In this document: piece by piece, positions 1-10,577 of the stretch
Position numbering within the stretch: the first letter of the stretch is position 1
Layout of the letters: the number at the start of each line of letters is the position of its first letter
Origin: Panopea generosa
Lineage: Eukaryota > Mollusca > Bivalvia > Adapedonta > Hiatellidae
Reading direction: 5' to 3'
Length of the DNA stretch: 64,000 nucleotides
Assembly: GCA_029582155.1 (NCBI GenBank)
Contig: CM055899.1
Location: 69,647,719-69,711,718 of the forward strand
Made by a program: the position numbers and the translations under genes
The notes under the pieces: generated by a model
The model's input: the letters and a program-made list of their open reading frames with translations, nothing else
What the model was told of the DNA's origin: nothing
Databases searched by the model: none

Positions 1-264
1 CTGTGTATTTAATTAATAGCTGTATAATAACCAAATATAGGACAAGTTGGATATTTGCCATTGTCGGTCAACTTTTATACAAGTTATTGCCTAATTTTCT
101 GTAAAAAATTGGCTTTCAATCAAGACACATTTTTAGTTAAGTTATTTGTGGATGGATGGTGGTTCTGCCTACACTTGTTTTGCAGTCACTCGCCATAAGA
201 TTTTTAACAGGCTTTCATTTATAACATATAATGTTTTAAATTGGTATTAAACCCCATCAAAAAT

Positions 265-1935
265 ATGTAAAATCATGTATCGTATGTGTGCAGACATGTA
301 TCGTATGTGTGCAGACATGTATCATATGTGTGCAGACATGTATCGTATGTGTGCAGACATGTATCATATGTGTGCAGACATGTATCGTATGTGTGCCAAC
401 ATGTATAATATGTCTGCAGACATGTATCATATGTGTGCAGACATGTATCATATGTGTGCTGACATGTATCGTATGTGTGCAGATATGTGTCGTATGTGTG
501 CCAACATGTATAATATGTGTGCAGACATGTATCATATGTGTGCAGACATGTATCATATGTGTGCAAACATGTATAATATGTGTGCAGACATGTATCGTAT
601 GTGTGCAGACATGTATCATATGTGTGCCAACATGTATAATATGTGTGCAGACATGTTTCATATGTGTGCAGACATGTATCGTATGTGTGCAGACATGTAA
701 CCTATGTGTGCCAACATGTATAATATGTGTGCAGACATGTATCGTATGTGTGCCAACATGTATAAAATGTGTGCAGACATGTATCATATGTGTGCAGACA
801 TGTATCGTATGTGTGCAGACATGTATCGTATGTGTGCAGACATTATCATATGTGTGCAGACATGTATAATTTTTCGTGTAGACATGTATCGTATGTGTGC
901 AAACATTTATCATTTGTGTGCCGATATGTATCATATGTGTGCAGACATTATCGTATGTGTGCAGACATTATCGTATGTGTGCAGACATGTATAATATGTG
1001 TGTAGACATGTATTGTATGTGTGCAGACATGTATAATATGTGTGCAGACATTATCGTATGTGTGCAGACATGTATCGTATGTGTGCAGACATGTATCGTA
1101 TGTGTGCAGACATTTATCGTTTGTGTGCCGACATGTATTGTATGTGTGCAGACATGTATCATATGTGTGCAGACATTATCGTATGTGTGCAGACATTATC
1201 ATATGTGTGCAGACATGTATAATATGTGTGCAGACATGTATCGTATGTGTGCAGACATTTATTGTTGTGTGCCGACATGTATCATATGTGTGCAGACATG
1301 TATCGTTTGTGTGCAGACATGTATCGTTTGTGTGAAGACATGTATCGTATGTGTGCAGACATGTATCATATGTGTGCAGACATGTATCGTTTGTGTGCAG
1401 ACATGTATCGTTTGTGTGAAGACATGTATTGTATGTGTGCAGACATGTATCATATGTGTGCAGACATGTATCATATGTGTGCAGACATGTATCGTATGTG
1501 TGCCGACATGTATCGTATGTGTGCCGACATGTATCATATGTGTGCAGACATTATTGTATGTGTGCAGACATGTTTTGTATGTGTGCACACATTATCGTAT
1601 GTGTGCACACATGTATCATATGTATTTAGACATGTATCATATGTGTGCAGATATGTATCATATGTGTGCAGACATGTATCATATGTGTGCAGACATCGTA
1701 TTAGTGCAGATATGTATCATATGTGTGCAAACATTTATCGTTTGTGTGCCGACATGTATCATATGTGTGCAGACATGTATCGTATGTATGCAGACATGTA
1801 TCATGTGTGCCGACATGTATCATGTGTGCAGATATGTATCATGTGTGCAGACATGTATTGTATGTGTGCAGACATTATCATATGTTTGCAGACATTATCG
1901 TATGTGTGCAGACATGTATCATATGTGTGCAGTTA
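265..1935. repeat. 21-bp minisatellite, about 79 units
   Basis: Tandem units of 21 bp built on ATGTATCGTATGTGTGCAGAC, with recurring variants (TATCAT, TATAAT, GCCAAC for GCAGAC) and some 20-bp units lacking one base. Because 21 is a multiple of three, long frames open on both strands (7-residue repeats such as MYRMCAD). They have no start context, domain or splice support, so I do not call them genes. The array ends about 60 bp before a candidate exon at 1998. Confidence 0.97.
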
Positions 1936-1997
1936 AAAAGTATCTGTGTTTGTGAGATTGATATACACAAGTGGTTTGGCTTGTTTGTAAATTTTAG

Positions 1998-2134
1998 ACA
2001 AAGATGCAATGTCAGTTCGACCACACCACTGGTGAGTTCACCCTGGAAAAGATTATAGAATATTGTTTGATCAGTATGCAGAATACATTAATGAAGTGTC
2101 TGGTGTGGCTAACAAGGCTTTGGCCATTGAAATG
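1998..2134 (+). CDS. Candidate exon of unrecognised gene, in-frame TGA near its start
   Basis: The frame DYRILFDQYAEYINEVSGVA followed by NKALAIEM (2051-2134) runs straight to a GTTGGTA donor, the same donor type as the next exon, and ends in phase 0. A good acceptor (TTTTAG) precedes 1998, but in this frame codons reading KDAMSVRPHHW are followed by TGA at 2033-2035. Either the exon starts later, for example after the AG at 2035-2036, or the TGA is a mutation or sequence error. Confidence 0.45.
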
Positions 2135-5100
2135 GTTGGTATATGTTGAACAGATGTCCATCCTAAATTTTTACAGCACGGATATTTATAATATATAAAT
2201 TTGATTTAAAGTTAGTTTAAATTTAAAAAAATAAAATTTGGTGTTTCATTATCACAAGTAAAAGTTCTCGTCTGGTGCTATTGTGGTCAAGTTGATTTCT
2301 CATCTGACGCCATTGTGGTCAAGTTGAATTTCTCATCTGGTGCCATTGTGGTCAAGTTAATTTCTCATCTGGTGCCGTTGTGGTCAAGTTGATTTCTCAT
2401 TTGATGCCATTGTCGTCAAGTTGATTTATCATCTGGCACCATTGTGGTCAAGTTGATTTCTCATCTGGTGCTGTTGTGGTCAAGTTGAATTTCTCATCTG
2501 ATGCTGTTGTGGTCAAGTTGATTTCTCATCTGGCGCCATTGTTGAAAAGTTAAATTTCTCGTCTGGCACCATTGTGGTCAAGTTTAATTCTCAAAACTTA
2601 AAAAATTTTCTTGTCAAAAACCACCAGATCAATTTTAAAACTTGGGTGACCCTTTACCAAGTTTTATTCAAGCCGTTGTGATTTGCTAAAAAAATTGACC
2701 GCCACAGTGAGGTGCTAGTGAGGTGCTAGTTTACTATATAGATAGTTATAGTAAAAACTTCAAAAGCCTTCTTGTCAGAATGTACTGATCTGATTTTGAT
2801 GTAATTTCACTGACATTTACCATGGGTGAACCTCTACCAAGTTTGAACTCTTCTACATATCTTTTACATCTTCAAAACAAATCAAAATTCTAACTACTTG
2901 CCCATGTCCTTTTTCTGGAATTTTGAGTTCACATGTATGATATAATCTACTTAAGTTGGGTGAATCAAGGTCAGTCAGGTGAGCGATATAAGACCATCTT
3001 GGCCCTCTTGTTAATTAATGTCATATAGATGAGAAACTCAATTATCACTTTGAATTATTTTGGGTTATACCAGCAGCAGAGAATTTGTTTTGTAAACAAA
3101 CTCTGGCCATTTCAACAGATTCATTAATGTCTCTGTCTCACTAGCTTTTGTTTTGATACCCCATCATTGATAAAACATTAACTTTCTGTTAAGTGTTTTA
3201 TTTGAAATAAAAAAGTACTCAACTTTCTTATTGGACTTTATCATCATAGTTTCAATTATCTTCTTTTCACTTCAATTCAGTGGAATTCCATTTTTCCATT
3301 TCCCATTACTTGCCGAGATGGGGTGTGCTCGAGTACTGGTTAACCTTTCAGGATTCCAGGAAATAGTTGTACGGTTAACTGATTGTCTGTTGCCCCTCGA
3401 TAACATAAAAATGACGCTAAGTATTCAATCAATCAATCCATTTTCCACTGTTTTATCAGTGGTCCAAGGCACTGCCGTTCAATGACTATTGTGGTCTTTT
3501 GGAAGGACAGTGTTTCTAGTCCCAAGTACTCTGATGTTTTCCTCCAACAGTACCGTTGGATATATCATAGATAATTATGTTATGTGTTGACAATAACACT
3601 TAACCCCAATAAATATCCTCAATTTTTTTTTTTATTATCAACAAACGTAATTTATATTTGTAGTAAATAAAAACTAACTCTTTCTTTCATGTAAAATAAG
3701 ATTTTATTTTCATGTAGTGATCACTGAAGTCAATTGGTCACAAATGGTGAAGACATGCAGGCCCTCTTTGATCAGTTGCTAGCCTGTCTGACTATCAGTC
3801 CAGGGGGTCATGAGTTTGAATACCGGCCAATAATTTACAACACATTCTCCGTGTTGACTGATAAATGACTATCAGTCTCATTGTCATTCGTCTCTCACCA
3901 CTGTTTCAAACGAATTATGGACAAGTCGTCCCAAAGAAAACTCGTCACAAGTTTCGAGACAACTTGTCCCATATTTAACAAATTGTCCCATCAAAAGACA
4001 TGTCCCAATTAATCATTTCCTGTACCCTTTCAAATGGAGAAAATATCAGTTAGTTGCGCAGATCAGTTAACTAATGGTCTGTTAACTCTTGCTTAAAACG
4101 TATTTATTTCACTTTGATTGTGACACAACTTATTATAACTTAGACAAATCAGGCGTGATGTATTCCTGGGTAGAACCATTACTAAGCATATATGGATATA
4201 ATCTCCGTCTCACACATAACCATGTTGGAGGATCAAACCCACGACCCTTTGATCATCTGTTAGCTCTCAATAGCATAACAATTATGCTAAATACTCAAAG
4301 AAACAATCAAATGGTAAGAGAGAAGTATACATTTTTGGCATTCAAGTGATATTTTACTGAATGTATTGTATTTTTGGGTGATTATTGCCGTTTTCAACAA
4401 CAGTTTAGTGCTGGCAGACTTCAGTACCATGCCAAACACATGACGTTCTAGACCACTAGGCCAACACAGAGGTTTATACTATGGTAGAAAACTGCGGCAA
4501 TATCATTTATAATCATAACACTATTTTGATAGTGACATTTTTAAAGTAATTCACTGCGAATACTTTTGAATACATTTAGATACATTAATTATTTATATAT
4601 ATCTATCATTGTTTTTCTAAATAAAGTACATTTTCTATATTTGTTCACTAGACAGAAATAGAAATTTGCATACGAATTACACATAAGGTGTTAAGAAAAG
4701 TTTTAATGTAAGTGATTATACTTTATTTCAATGTTTTTGCCCATGAAAGCTTGCAAGAGCTCTTCAATCAGCCATATCATCAGCCACAATGTATTTCATA
4801 ATTTTGATTTGCAGAACATAATTAAAAAAATGATTGATGATGATGGGTTTGCAAGCAGCACATACGCAACACAGAAAGTTGTGGCTTTCTCCACTACTAG
4901 GTTTACTGAACTAAGAAATCAGTTGAGACGAAAGGTTGGTACAATATCTTTGAAAACATGAAAAGTAATGAAGATCACCCAATCACTTTAACAGGCTTAA
5001 AATAACTGCTTTTAGCTCAATTGCGAAGAAAGCTTAGAACTTATATATGAAATGCTCTCGTGGCTAAAACCAGTACTGAGTGTTGTCGGGTAGAACTGGA

Positions 5101-8100
5101 GATCGAACTCGCGACCTCAGACATGAGAGGCCAACATATCCTATCGACTACACTGTCCTTCCACACAATTTTAAATGTGTAATGTGTAAATGTTTTATTT
5201 TTTATAGGGTTCGATTGATTGCAAATATTGGTTATTGCTTTATAAGTGCTGCAGCACTTTCATGATTTATATTCTATGAAATTAAAGAATAGAAGTAAAT
5301 AATAATTTTTTGAAAATAACTTTTGGTAAAATCAATTTATAGATGACCTTGTCAAAGTAATCTACAGCCTCTATAGAGCACTAACATAGCTCTTGGATAT
5401 CTTGTTAAAAGGACACATGGTAGTACAGTATAATAAAATTTTGATAGAAGTTAAATGAAATTATAACAAAAAACTTGTTACATGAGTGAGGCAAATATGA
5501 AAGGTATGTATCCAACTATGTAATTAATACTATTCAGACACCATATATTATACAAGTGCATAGTTAAATTGTACAAACATGTATGCACTGTGATTATTGT
5601 GACATTTTTTTCAATTTCATCCTTTTTAGCTAACCTGGGCCTAAATTCATAAATAATTAAAGTCTGAGAATCAGACTCAAATCTTACATATTTGTGAAAA
5701 CTGGTAAACATGCACTTATGGCTAAGAAATGTGTACCTGTAACATTTTCTGTTAAATAACCATTCAAACTACTCAATTCTGCAAATAAAGATAATGATTT
5801 GCTTGTTTCATAGCTGTAACTTGAATCTTAAATTTTTGACATTTTGAGTCTGATTCTAAATCTCAGACTCAAAGTATTTATGAATATAAGTCCAGAGCTC
5901 ACAGGTGAGTTTTTGTGATCACTCTGTGTCTTTCATTAGCTCATTGTTAAATTTTTCTTCAAACCACTTCTTCTCTGAAACCGCTTGACAGATTGTTACT
6001 TAATTTTGTGTGAACCATTCTTACATGGAGCTCTCTCCAGTTTGTTAAAATCATGACCCTGAGGTAAAATTTCGTCATGTCCCAAGGGTTTATCATTCTT
6101 TCTGTTTTTTTTAATTTCAAAAAATTTCTTTTCCCAAACTACAAGCCCTACAGCTTTTATATTGTTGCACCTAATGCGTCTCTCAGGGTTTTTCAAGCTA
6201 AAATTTACCTTGCCCTTGGGGACCAATTTAACTTGGGAACATGTGAGAAAACAGGAAATTTTTTGATTTTCTCATCCATATTAAGTAATGTCAGTCTTAA
6301 TGTCTGGATCATTGTTAAGTTGTAATAGATCATTAAATTATTATTCTCAGAACTGATGATCCAAGTTTACTTTGGTATAAGTGATCCATATACAAGCATG
6401 TTTAAGTTTGTTAAACAACAGTTAGTGTACAAGGGACTTTGATATTTATATGGGAATACTATGCAAAAAAAGATAGTTCTTCCAACAGTTGTTATAACTC
6501 TTTTTATATTCGTTCTGTAAAATCCAAACCTTTATTTTGATATATTCTACAAAAAATAACTTTTTACGAGCTTTAAATTAAATGCATGTGTTGTGCACTT
6601 AAATAATATAACTGCTGTGACCTTTTGAACATGGTATGTATCCATTTTATTCATTTCAGATAGTAGCTGAATGTCTGAAAGGCGACATTAAATCTCTGTC
6701 ACTGAGGGAACTGTGTAATCGCTTATTGTCATCTCGCACACCTGTTGGAGAGGAGGTGTGTAGCCAAGGAAGACTGTGGCTGACATTGATCATTGTAAGT
6801 ATGAAAATATGAAATTAATACTGATAAAGTGCCTGATACCAATTCCCTTTGATTTACTCTCATATTGAAATATTTACACGTTTTGATGGATGATGTCATA
6901 TAGAACAAAGAAAGAAATATGAAAATCTGATATAATGTATATAATATACTTTAAAATTACAATGCTATTTATTTAACTCAGTTAAATGGCTCTAACAGTA
7001 TTTATCTTCCAGTTGCCATTTTTTCTGCCAATGATATTTCTTTGACAGCTATCTACTCTACTGGCCAAAGGTCAGAAGGACCTATACAATTGCTGAGTAA
7101 TACATTGTATTGTCATCTGTAGTCTGTCATCCATTAGCAGCACTTTCTCTGAAACCACTTGAAATTTGGCTAGTTATACTCACATGGATTTTTTTGGTGT
7201 ATGTGAGACTATTCACAAGATTTTTCAATTTCATATTCAAGATGGCGACTTTTGCATTTATAGGAATATCATTTGGACCACGAATATTTTTGCATTCATA
7301 TGTATACACCTCAAATATCACTTATTCTTTAATCATTTTAAGCTTGACTATTCACAGAATAAAGAGAGCTATTCTACTCCTCCAAGCATTAGTGTCACAC
7401 CTTGGTTAAAGTTTTGCATGCACGTCCCTAATCAGTAACCTTTGCATGTAATGACTTGAAACTTTACACAAGCCTTCCCAGTCACCAACCCTACTACAAT
7501 AACTAAGTTGGATTACTATTGCATGAATATAATGCAAAAAATTAACCTTGTTTAACTTACCAATTCTGGTTAAAGTTTTGTTTGTAAGTTCAAGACCATA
7601 TCTCACAAACCCTTAATGTATTTGATTGAAACTTTACTTAATATGGTTTTGTAGTAATGAAACCAACTCAAATAATGAAATTAGATAACTCATACCAGAT
7701 TTGTTTGCAAATTAAAGCCTATGTTTCACCTAGCAATTTTGTAACTCAAGCAGTCACTGCATATATTTGATTAAAACTTCATACAAGGTATTGCAGTTAT
7801 AGGATCTATTCAATTTTGTTGATTTGGTAAGTAAAATAAAAAAAATCGTAATTTTAGGGGTTTCCGTTCAATCACTTACGAATGCCATAATCAAATATTT
7901 TGAAAAAAGTGGGGGACATAAATTCATTGAATTTGCTTGTTTCGTTTTATTTTAATCAATCTTTAATTTTTTACCTCAGGTATAGAAAAAATTAGTATAT
8001 TGGACCTTCAAAAATGTGTGTTGTACTCGAATGGAACAAACAATCTTTTTTTTATATTGTTTATTAATGTACCATTATTCGGTATAAGATAAAAGAAATG

Positions 8101-10398
8101 ATACATGGTGTTCATATGTAATTTTACGGAATAAACAGTCGGACGTTATATTGAGTTATATAGAGATATATTAAGAAGCAACTATTAAGTCTTACTTTAC
8201 ATTTATTGATTTATTTGTAAATTCTTACAGAGGGCTTATCTTCACAAATGCCAGTATCTTGAACAAGCTGACAGTACGTGGCAGTGGCTTTCATTTGAGA
8301 GGTATTTCCAAGATGTTATGTCCGATTCCAGAACTAATAAATGGGATTTTTACAGAGAAAGGGATTCCAAAAGGTCTGAGAGATATTCGATTGATTGATT
8401 GAATATTTAGCGTCATTTTTATGCCATTGAGGGCTAACAGATGATCAGTTAACCTAACCACTGTTTCCTGAGATTAACCAGTACTCAAGCACACCCTGTC
8501 TCCGCAAGTAACTGATAACTTTCCCACTTGAATCAGTGGTGAGAGACGAATGATAGAGATAGAGAATGAGAGATATTCAAAAGGTAAAAAATTTCATTTT
8601 AACATTAAAAGGAATATCAATTTTTTAAAGATATAATTGTCACCTTTCAATCAAACTACAAATATTTGCGACCGTTGAATTTTATCATTTCTTTGTCTGA
8701 CAATATTTATATTGAGGGGTCAATAACTGACATTATAAAATCCCACTTTAAGTATTTATGTTAAATTCACAATACCATATCAGTCATTTTAATACAGTTG
8801 CATTGTTGAAAAATCTGTATCACAAAATGCTTTGTATTTTAGTATTGATTTGACAATGTCAGTGTCATTTTATCTGTCAGATGGGAGTTGTTTTCATGAG
8901 TTCTGAGGAAAAGAAGACTCCCATTTCAAAGGTCAAGGTCATACTTAACCCTTTACTCTGTAGATACCCATTTTCCCGCACCAATCACAGAAGGCCTTTG
9001 AAAACATTGCAGGAAAGCTTAAAAAATAACACTGTCAGTCTGTTTGAGATTTCGTGTCAGGTCTGTAACTTTATCACCTATGGATAAATTTCAAAATCAC
9101 TTGGCTCAATTCATCATTGTCGTGCATAAAACCCAGACTCGTACAACACTTTGAGTCTGTTTGGGAATGTAAGTCCGGTCTGTAACTTTGTCATACATGG
9201 ATGGATTTCAAAAATACTTTGCACTATTGATCAACATGACCTGGCAACATGTCTGAGGTCAAAGTCACACTTTCAATTTGTTTGATTTTACATGTCTGAT
9301 CTGTAACTCTGTCTTAAAAGGAGGGATTTTACAATATCTTGACACATGTGATCAACATGTCATGATGATGTGTCACCTGCATTTGCCTGTAAAAATATTC
9401 ATATCTTTACATCAGATGTCAAGTTCAAATTTACACAAATGTCAAGGTCACACTTTAATGTAAAAAAACACATGAAATTGCCAGTCTAATCTGAAATGTC
9501 AGCCCATTACTCTTCATTTTAATAGATACATTTAAATCACTACCTATTATAGAATATATCATTATTTTCACAGACCCTTTGAGGGGCATGTGACACTCAT
9601 CAGTTACATTTCTTGTTTGAATATGAATTAAATATAAATTTGTGTAATTTGAGTTGATTAATACATAATTGCTACATTTCGCTGAAACAAGTGCCCTTAA
9701 CAATAGACACATCTGCATATGTGTTATTGCATAAGTTACTTTTATTTAAAAAATAAATATCACATTCCTGTAACAGTTTATTGAAAATGATCAACCTTCA
9801 AAAAATAATATCAACCTCGGCATTGCCTAAGTCATTATTTTTTTGCTCAGGATCATAATTATCAATAGCACCGTTACAGTAATATTTCAGTTTTAAGTAT
9901 CTTCTTTTTACCTCTCCTAAGCAAAGCTTAAAGTTAGTTATGATGTTTGTACTCTAGCACCTACATTTTCATTGGGTGTTTACCTAACTCTTAGCAGTTA
10001 TATAATGTTATGTTAGTTGTACTTTCAGAGGCCTGAGCACATCACCAGAAACAGAAAAGTTTGAAATGATATTGTATTAAAATCATCATTAAATATATCA
10101 ATCATATAAATCTTTTTTCTTTATTAATATATTGATGGGTAAAGGGAGTGTAGACAATAATAGGCACCTTCTTCACGAAACATCTCAACATGAGCATACA
10201 CTCGAGCTGATATTTCAAATTATTTCATTTGATGGTTGATGATATTTGTATTTGGAATGTTCAGAATACAATTATATGCATAATATTGTAAGAATTAACT
10301 TTAAAAATAATTATGTTTATAAACATGAAATTTAAGTTTCAGTGCATACTCAAATTAAGATTGTGAATATGGAACCAGAGCCTATGGACTGCCAGTGA
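1998..10398 (+). CDS. Unrecognised multi-exon gene, 3' part (exon chain)
   Basis: Five exons join in phase on the plus strand: up to 2134, 4815-4934, 6660-6794, 8231-8388 plus 8579-8583, and 10343-10398. Intron phases agree (0, 0, 0, 1), every junction is GT-AG, and the chain ends in TGA followed by AATAAA. The protein is soluble-looking, helical and rich in charged residues. It contains YAEYINEVSGVANKALAIEM, then IIKKMIDDDGFASSTYATQK, LSLRELCNRLLSSRTP and YLEQADSTWQWLSFERYFQD, and finishes MEPEPMDCQ. There is no signal peptide or membrane segment in the visible part. I do not recognise the family and assign no function. The 5' end lies upstream of the window. A SINE sits inside the fourth exon, so this copy may be damaged or polymorphic. 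Small exons between 2135 and 4814 could have been missed. Confidence 0.6.
2265..2595. repeat. 32-bp minisatellite, about 10 units
   Basis: Units begin TCTCATCTGGTGCCATTGTG and continue with GTCAAGTTGATT, 32 bp in all. They differ by scattered substitutions (CTGGCACC, CTGTTG) and 1-bp indels. The array lies in the intron between the candidate exon ending 2134 and the exon at 4815. Confidence 0.9.
2600..3013 (+). mobile_element. Dispersed non-coding repeat ending in GGCCCTCTTGTT
   Basis: AT-rich block with two internally similar parts (CACCAGATCAATTTTAAAAC near 2620 and a diverged copy near 2785). It closes with GTGAGCGATATAAGACCATC then TTGGCCCTCTTGTT. A similar terminus closes the 27.4-28.4 kb insertion. 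No coding potential is visible. I infer a non-autonomous element and do not name a family. Confidence 0.45.
3306..3448 (+). mobile_element. SINE family 2, 3' fragment
   Basis: Matches the body and tail of the fuller copy at 40577-40841: GAGATGGGGTGTGCTCGAGT, then GGTTAACTGATTGTCTGTTG, AAAATGACGCTAAGTATTC and an (AATC)n tail. The tRNA-like head is absent here. Confidence 0.8.
3735..3915 (+). mobile_element. SINE family 2-like tRNA-derived head, diverged
   Basis: Carries a degenerate B-box (GAGTTTGAATACC) about 45 bp after a B-box-free tRNA-like start, then TCGTCTCTCACCACTGTTTC, which matches the middle of the copies at 8389 and 40577. It breaks off before the tail part. Confidence 0.5.
4100..4275 (-). 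mobile_element. SINE family 1 copy
   Basis: In minus orientation it has a B-box region (GTGGGTTTGATCCTCC), the core read on the plus strand as GGTAGAACCATTACTAAGC, and the tail region (ACTTTGATTGTGACACAACT on plus). These match the clean copy at 61312-61505. Confidence 0.7.
4815..4934 (+). CDS. Exon of unrecognised gene (40 codons)
   Basis: Acceptor TTTGCAG before 4815 and donor AAG|GTTGGTA after 4934, phase 0 at both ends. Reads NIIKKMIDDDGFASSTYATQ then KVVAFSTTRFTELRNQLRRK. Codon usage looks coding, and the residues flow into the next exon without phase conflict. Confidence 0.7.
4935..6659 (+). other. Intron with SINE and dispersed-repeat remnants
   Basis: Contains a minus-strand SINE family 1 fragment at about 5061-5170 (B-box GAGTTCGATCTCC). 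A block near 5900-6260 reads like the dispersed element of 27.4 kb (CTTCTCTGAAACCGCTTGAC). Otherwise it is AT-rich with nothing recognisable. Confidence 0.6.
6660..6794 (+). CDS. Exon of unrecognised gene (45 codons)
   Basis: Acceptor CATTTCAG before 6660 and consensus donor GTAAGT at 6795, phase 0 on both sides. Reads IVAECLKGDIKSLSLRELCN then RLLSSRTPVGEEVCSQGR and LWLTLII. Good coding appearance; family unknown. Confidence 0.75.
7050..7850 (+). mobile_element. Diverged copy of the CTCTACTGGCCAAAGG element
   Basis: Begins CTCTACTGGCCAAAGGTCAG and shares AGCAGCACTTTCTCTGAAAC with the insertion at 27420-28409. It is diverged, with no intact frame. The right boundary is uncertain because similarity fades after about 7440. 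Confidence 0.55.
8231..8583 (+). CDS. Exon of unrecognised gene, split by a SINE
   Basis: Acceptor CTTACAG before 8231. Reads RAYLHKCQYLEQADSTWQWL then SFERYFQDVMSDSRTNKW and DFYRERDSKRSERYS. After 8388 a SINE intervenes; the exon resumes at 8579-8583 (AAAAG) directly before donor GTAAAA at 8584. With the insert read out as phase-1 exon end, it joins the terminal exon at 10343 in frame. With the insert present, the frame stops at TGA 8396-8398. An alternative donor at 8374 (AAAAG|GTCTGAG) would be in the wrong phase for the 10343 exon. Confidence 0.65.
8389..8566 (-). mobile_element. SINE family 2 insertion inside an exon, with 12-bp target duplication
   Basis: The element is reversed: its (GATT)n tail lies at 8389, followed by GCGTCATTTTTATGCCATTG and CAGTGGTGAGAGACGAATG, all matching the complement of the 40577 copy. 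TGAGAGATATTC occurs on both sides (8377-8388 and 8567-8578), the expected target-site duplication. It is truncated at its 5' (tRNA) end. The clean duplication suggests fairly recent insertion. Confidence 0.88.
8881..9626 (+). mobile_element. Dispersed repeat of the TCTGTAACTTTGTCAT type
   Basis: Three or four internal copies of a module of about 170 bp reading CTGTAACTTTGTCA(T/C), GGATGGATTTCAAAAT, GATCAACATG and GGTCAAGGTCACACTTT. It ends GTGACACTCATCAGTTACAT then TTCTTGTTT. The same modules recur at 47222-47612. Non-coding; the small frames are incidental. Confidence 0.7.
10343..10398 (+). CDS. Terminal exon of unrecognised gene
   Basis: Acceptor AAGTTTCAG before 10343. Starting in phase 1 it reads HTQIKIVNMEPEPMDCQ then TGA (10396-10398). 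Phase agrees with the reconstructed exon ending at 8583, and a polyadenylation signal follows 76 bp downstream. The exon is short, so this rests mainly on phase, acceptor, stop and AATAAA agreeing. Confidence 0.5.
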
Positions 10399-10473
10399 CA
10401 GAGTAGACATTAAACTTCACTCTGTTGTTTATTGTCTGTACAAGATTTGCATTTTTTAATCATTGTGTCTGTT

Positions 10474-10479
10474 AATAAA
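10474..10479 (+). terminator. Polyadenylation signal AATAAA
   Basis: Canonical AATAAA 76 bp after the TGA of the proposed terminal exon, followed by the T-rich, GT-containing TTTGTCTTAATTTGTC. It fits the 3' end of the gene on this strand; the cleavage site is not defined. Confidence 0.5.
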
Positions 10480-10577
10480 TTTGTCTTAATTTGTCATCCA
10501 GTGGTGAATATCATTAGAGGATAGTACGCACTCTATCAGCTGTGCAACTAGGGCCAATGGTGTGACATTTTCTAATT

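Noticed and set aside
265..1935. CRISPR-like arrays among the tandem repeats
   Set aside because: Units are contiguous with no unique spacers, and the DNA is plainly eukaryotic.
257..1955. Long frames on both strands (up to 352 codons) rich in Cys, Thr, His, Tyr, Met
   Set aside because: Produced by a 21-bp tandem period; the same stretch is open in several frames at once and has no gene context.
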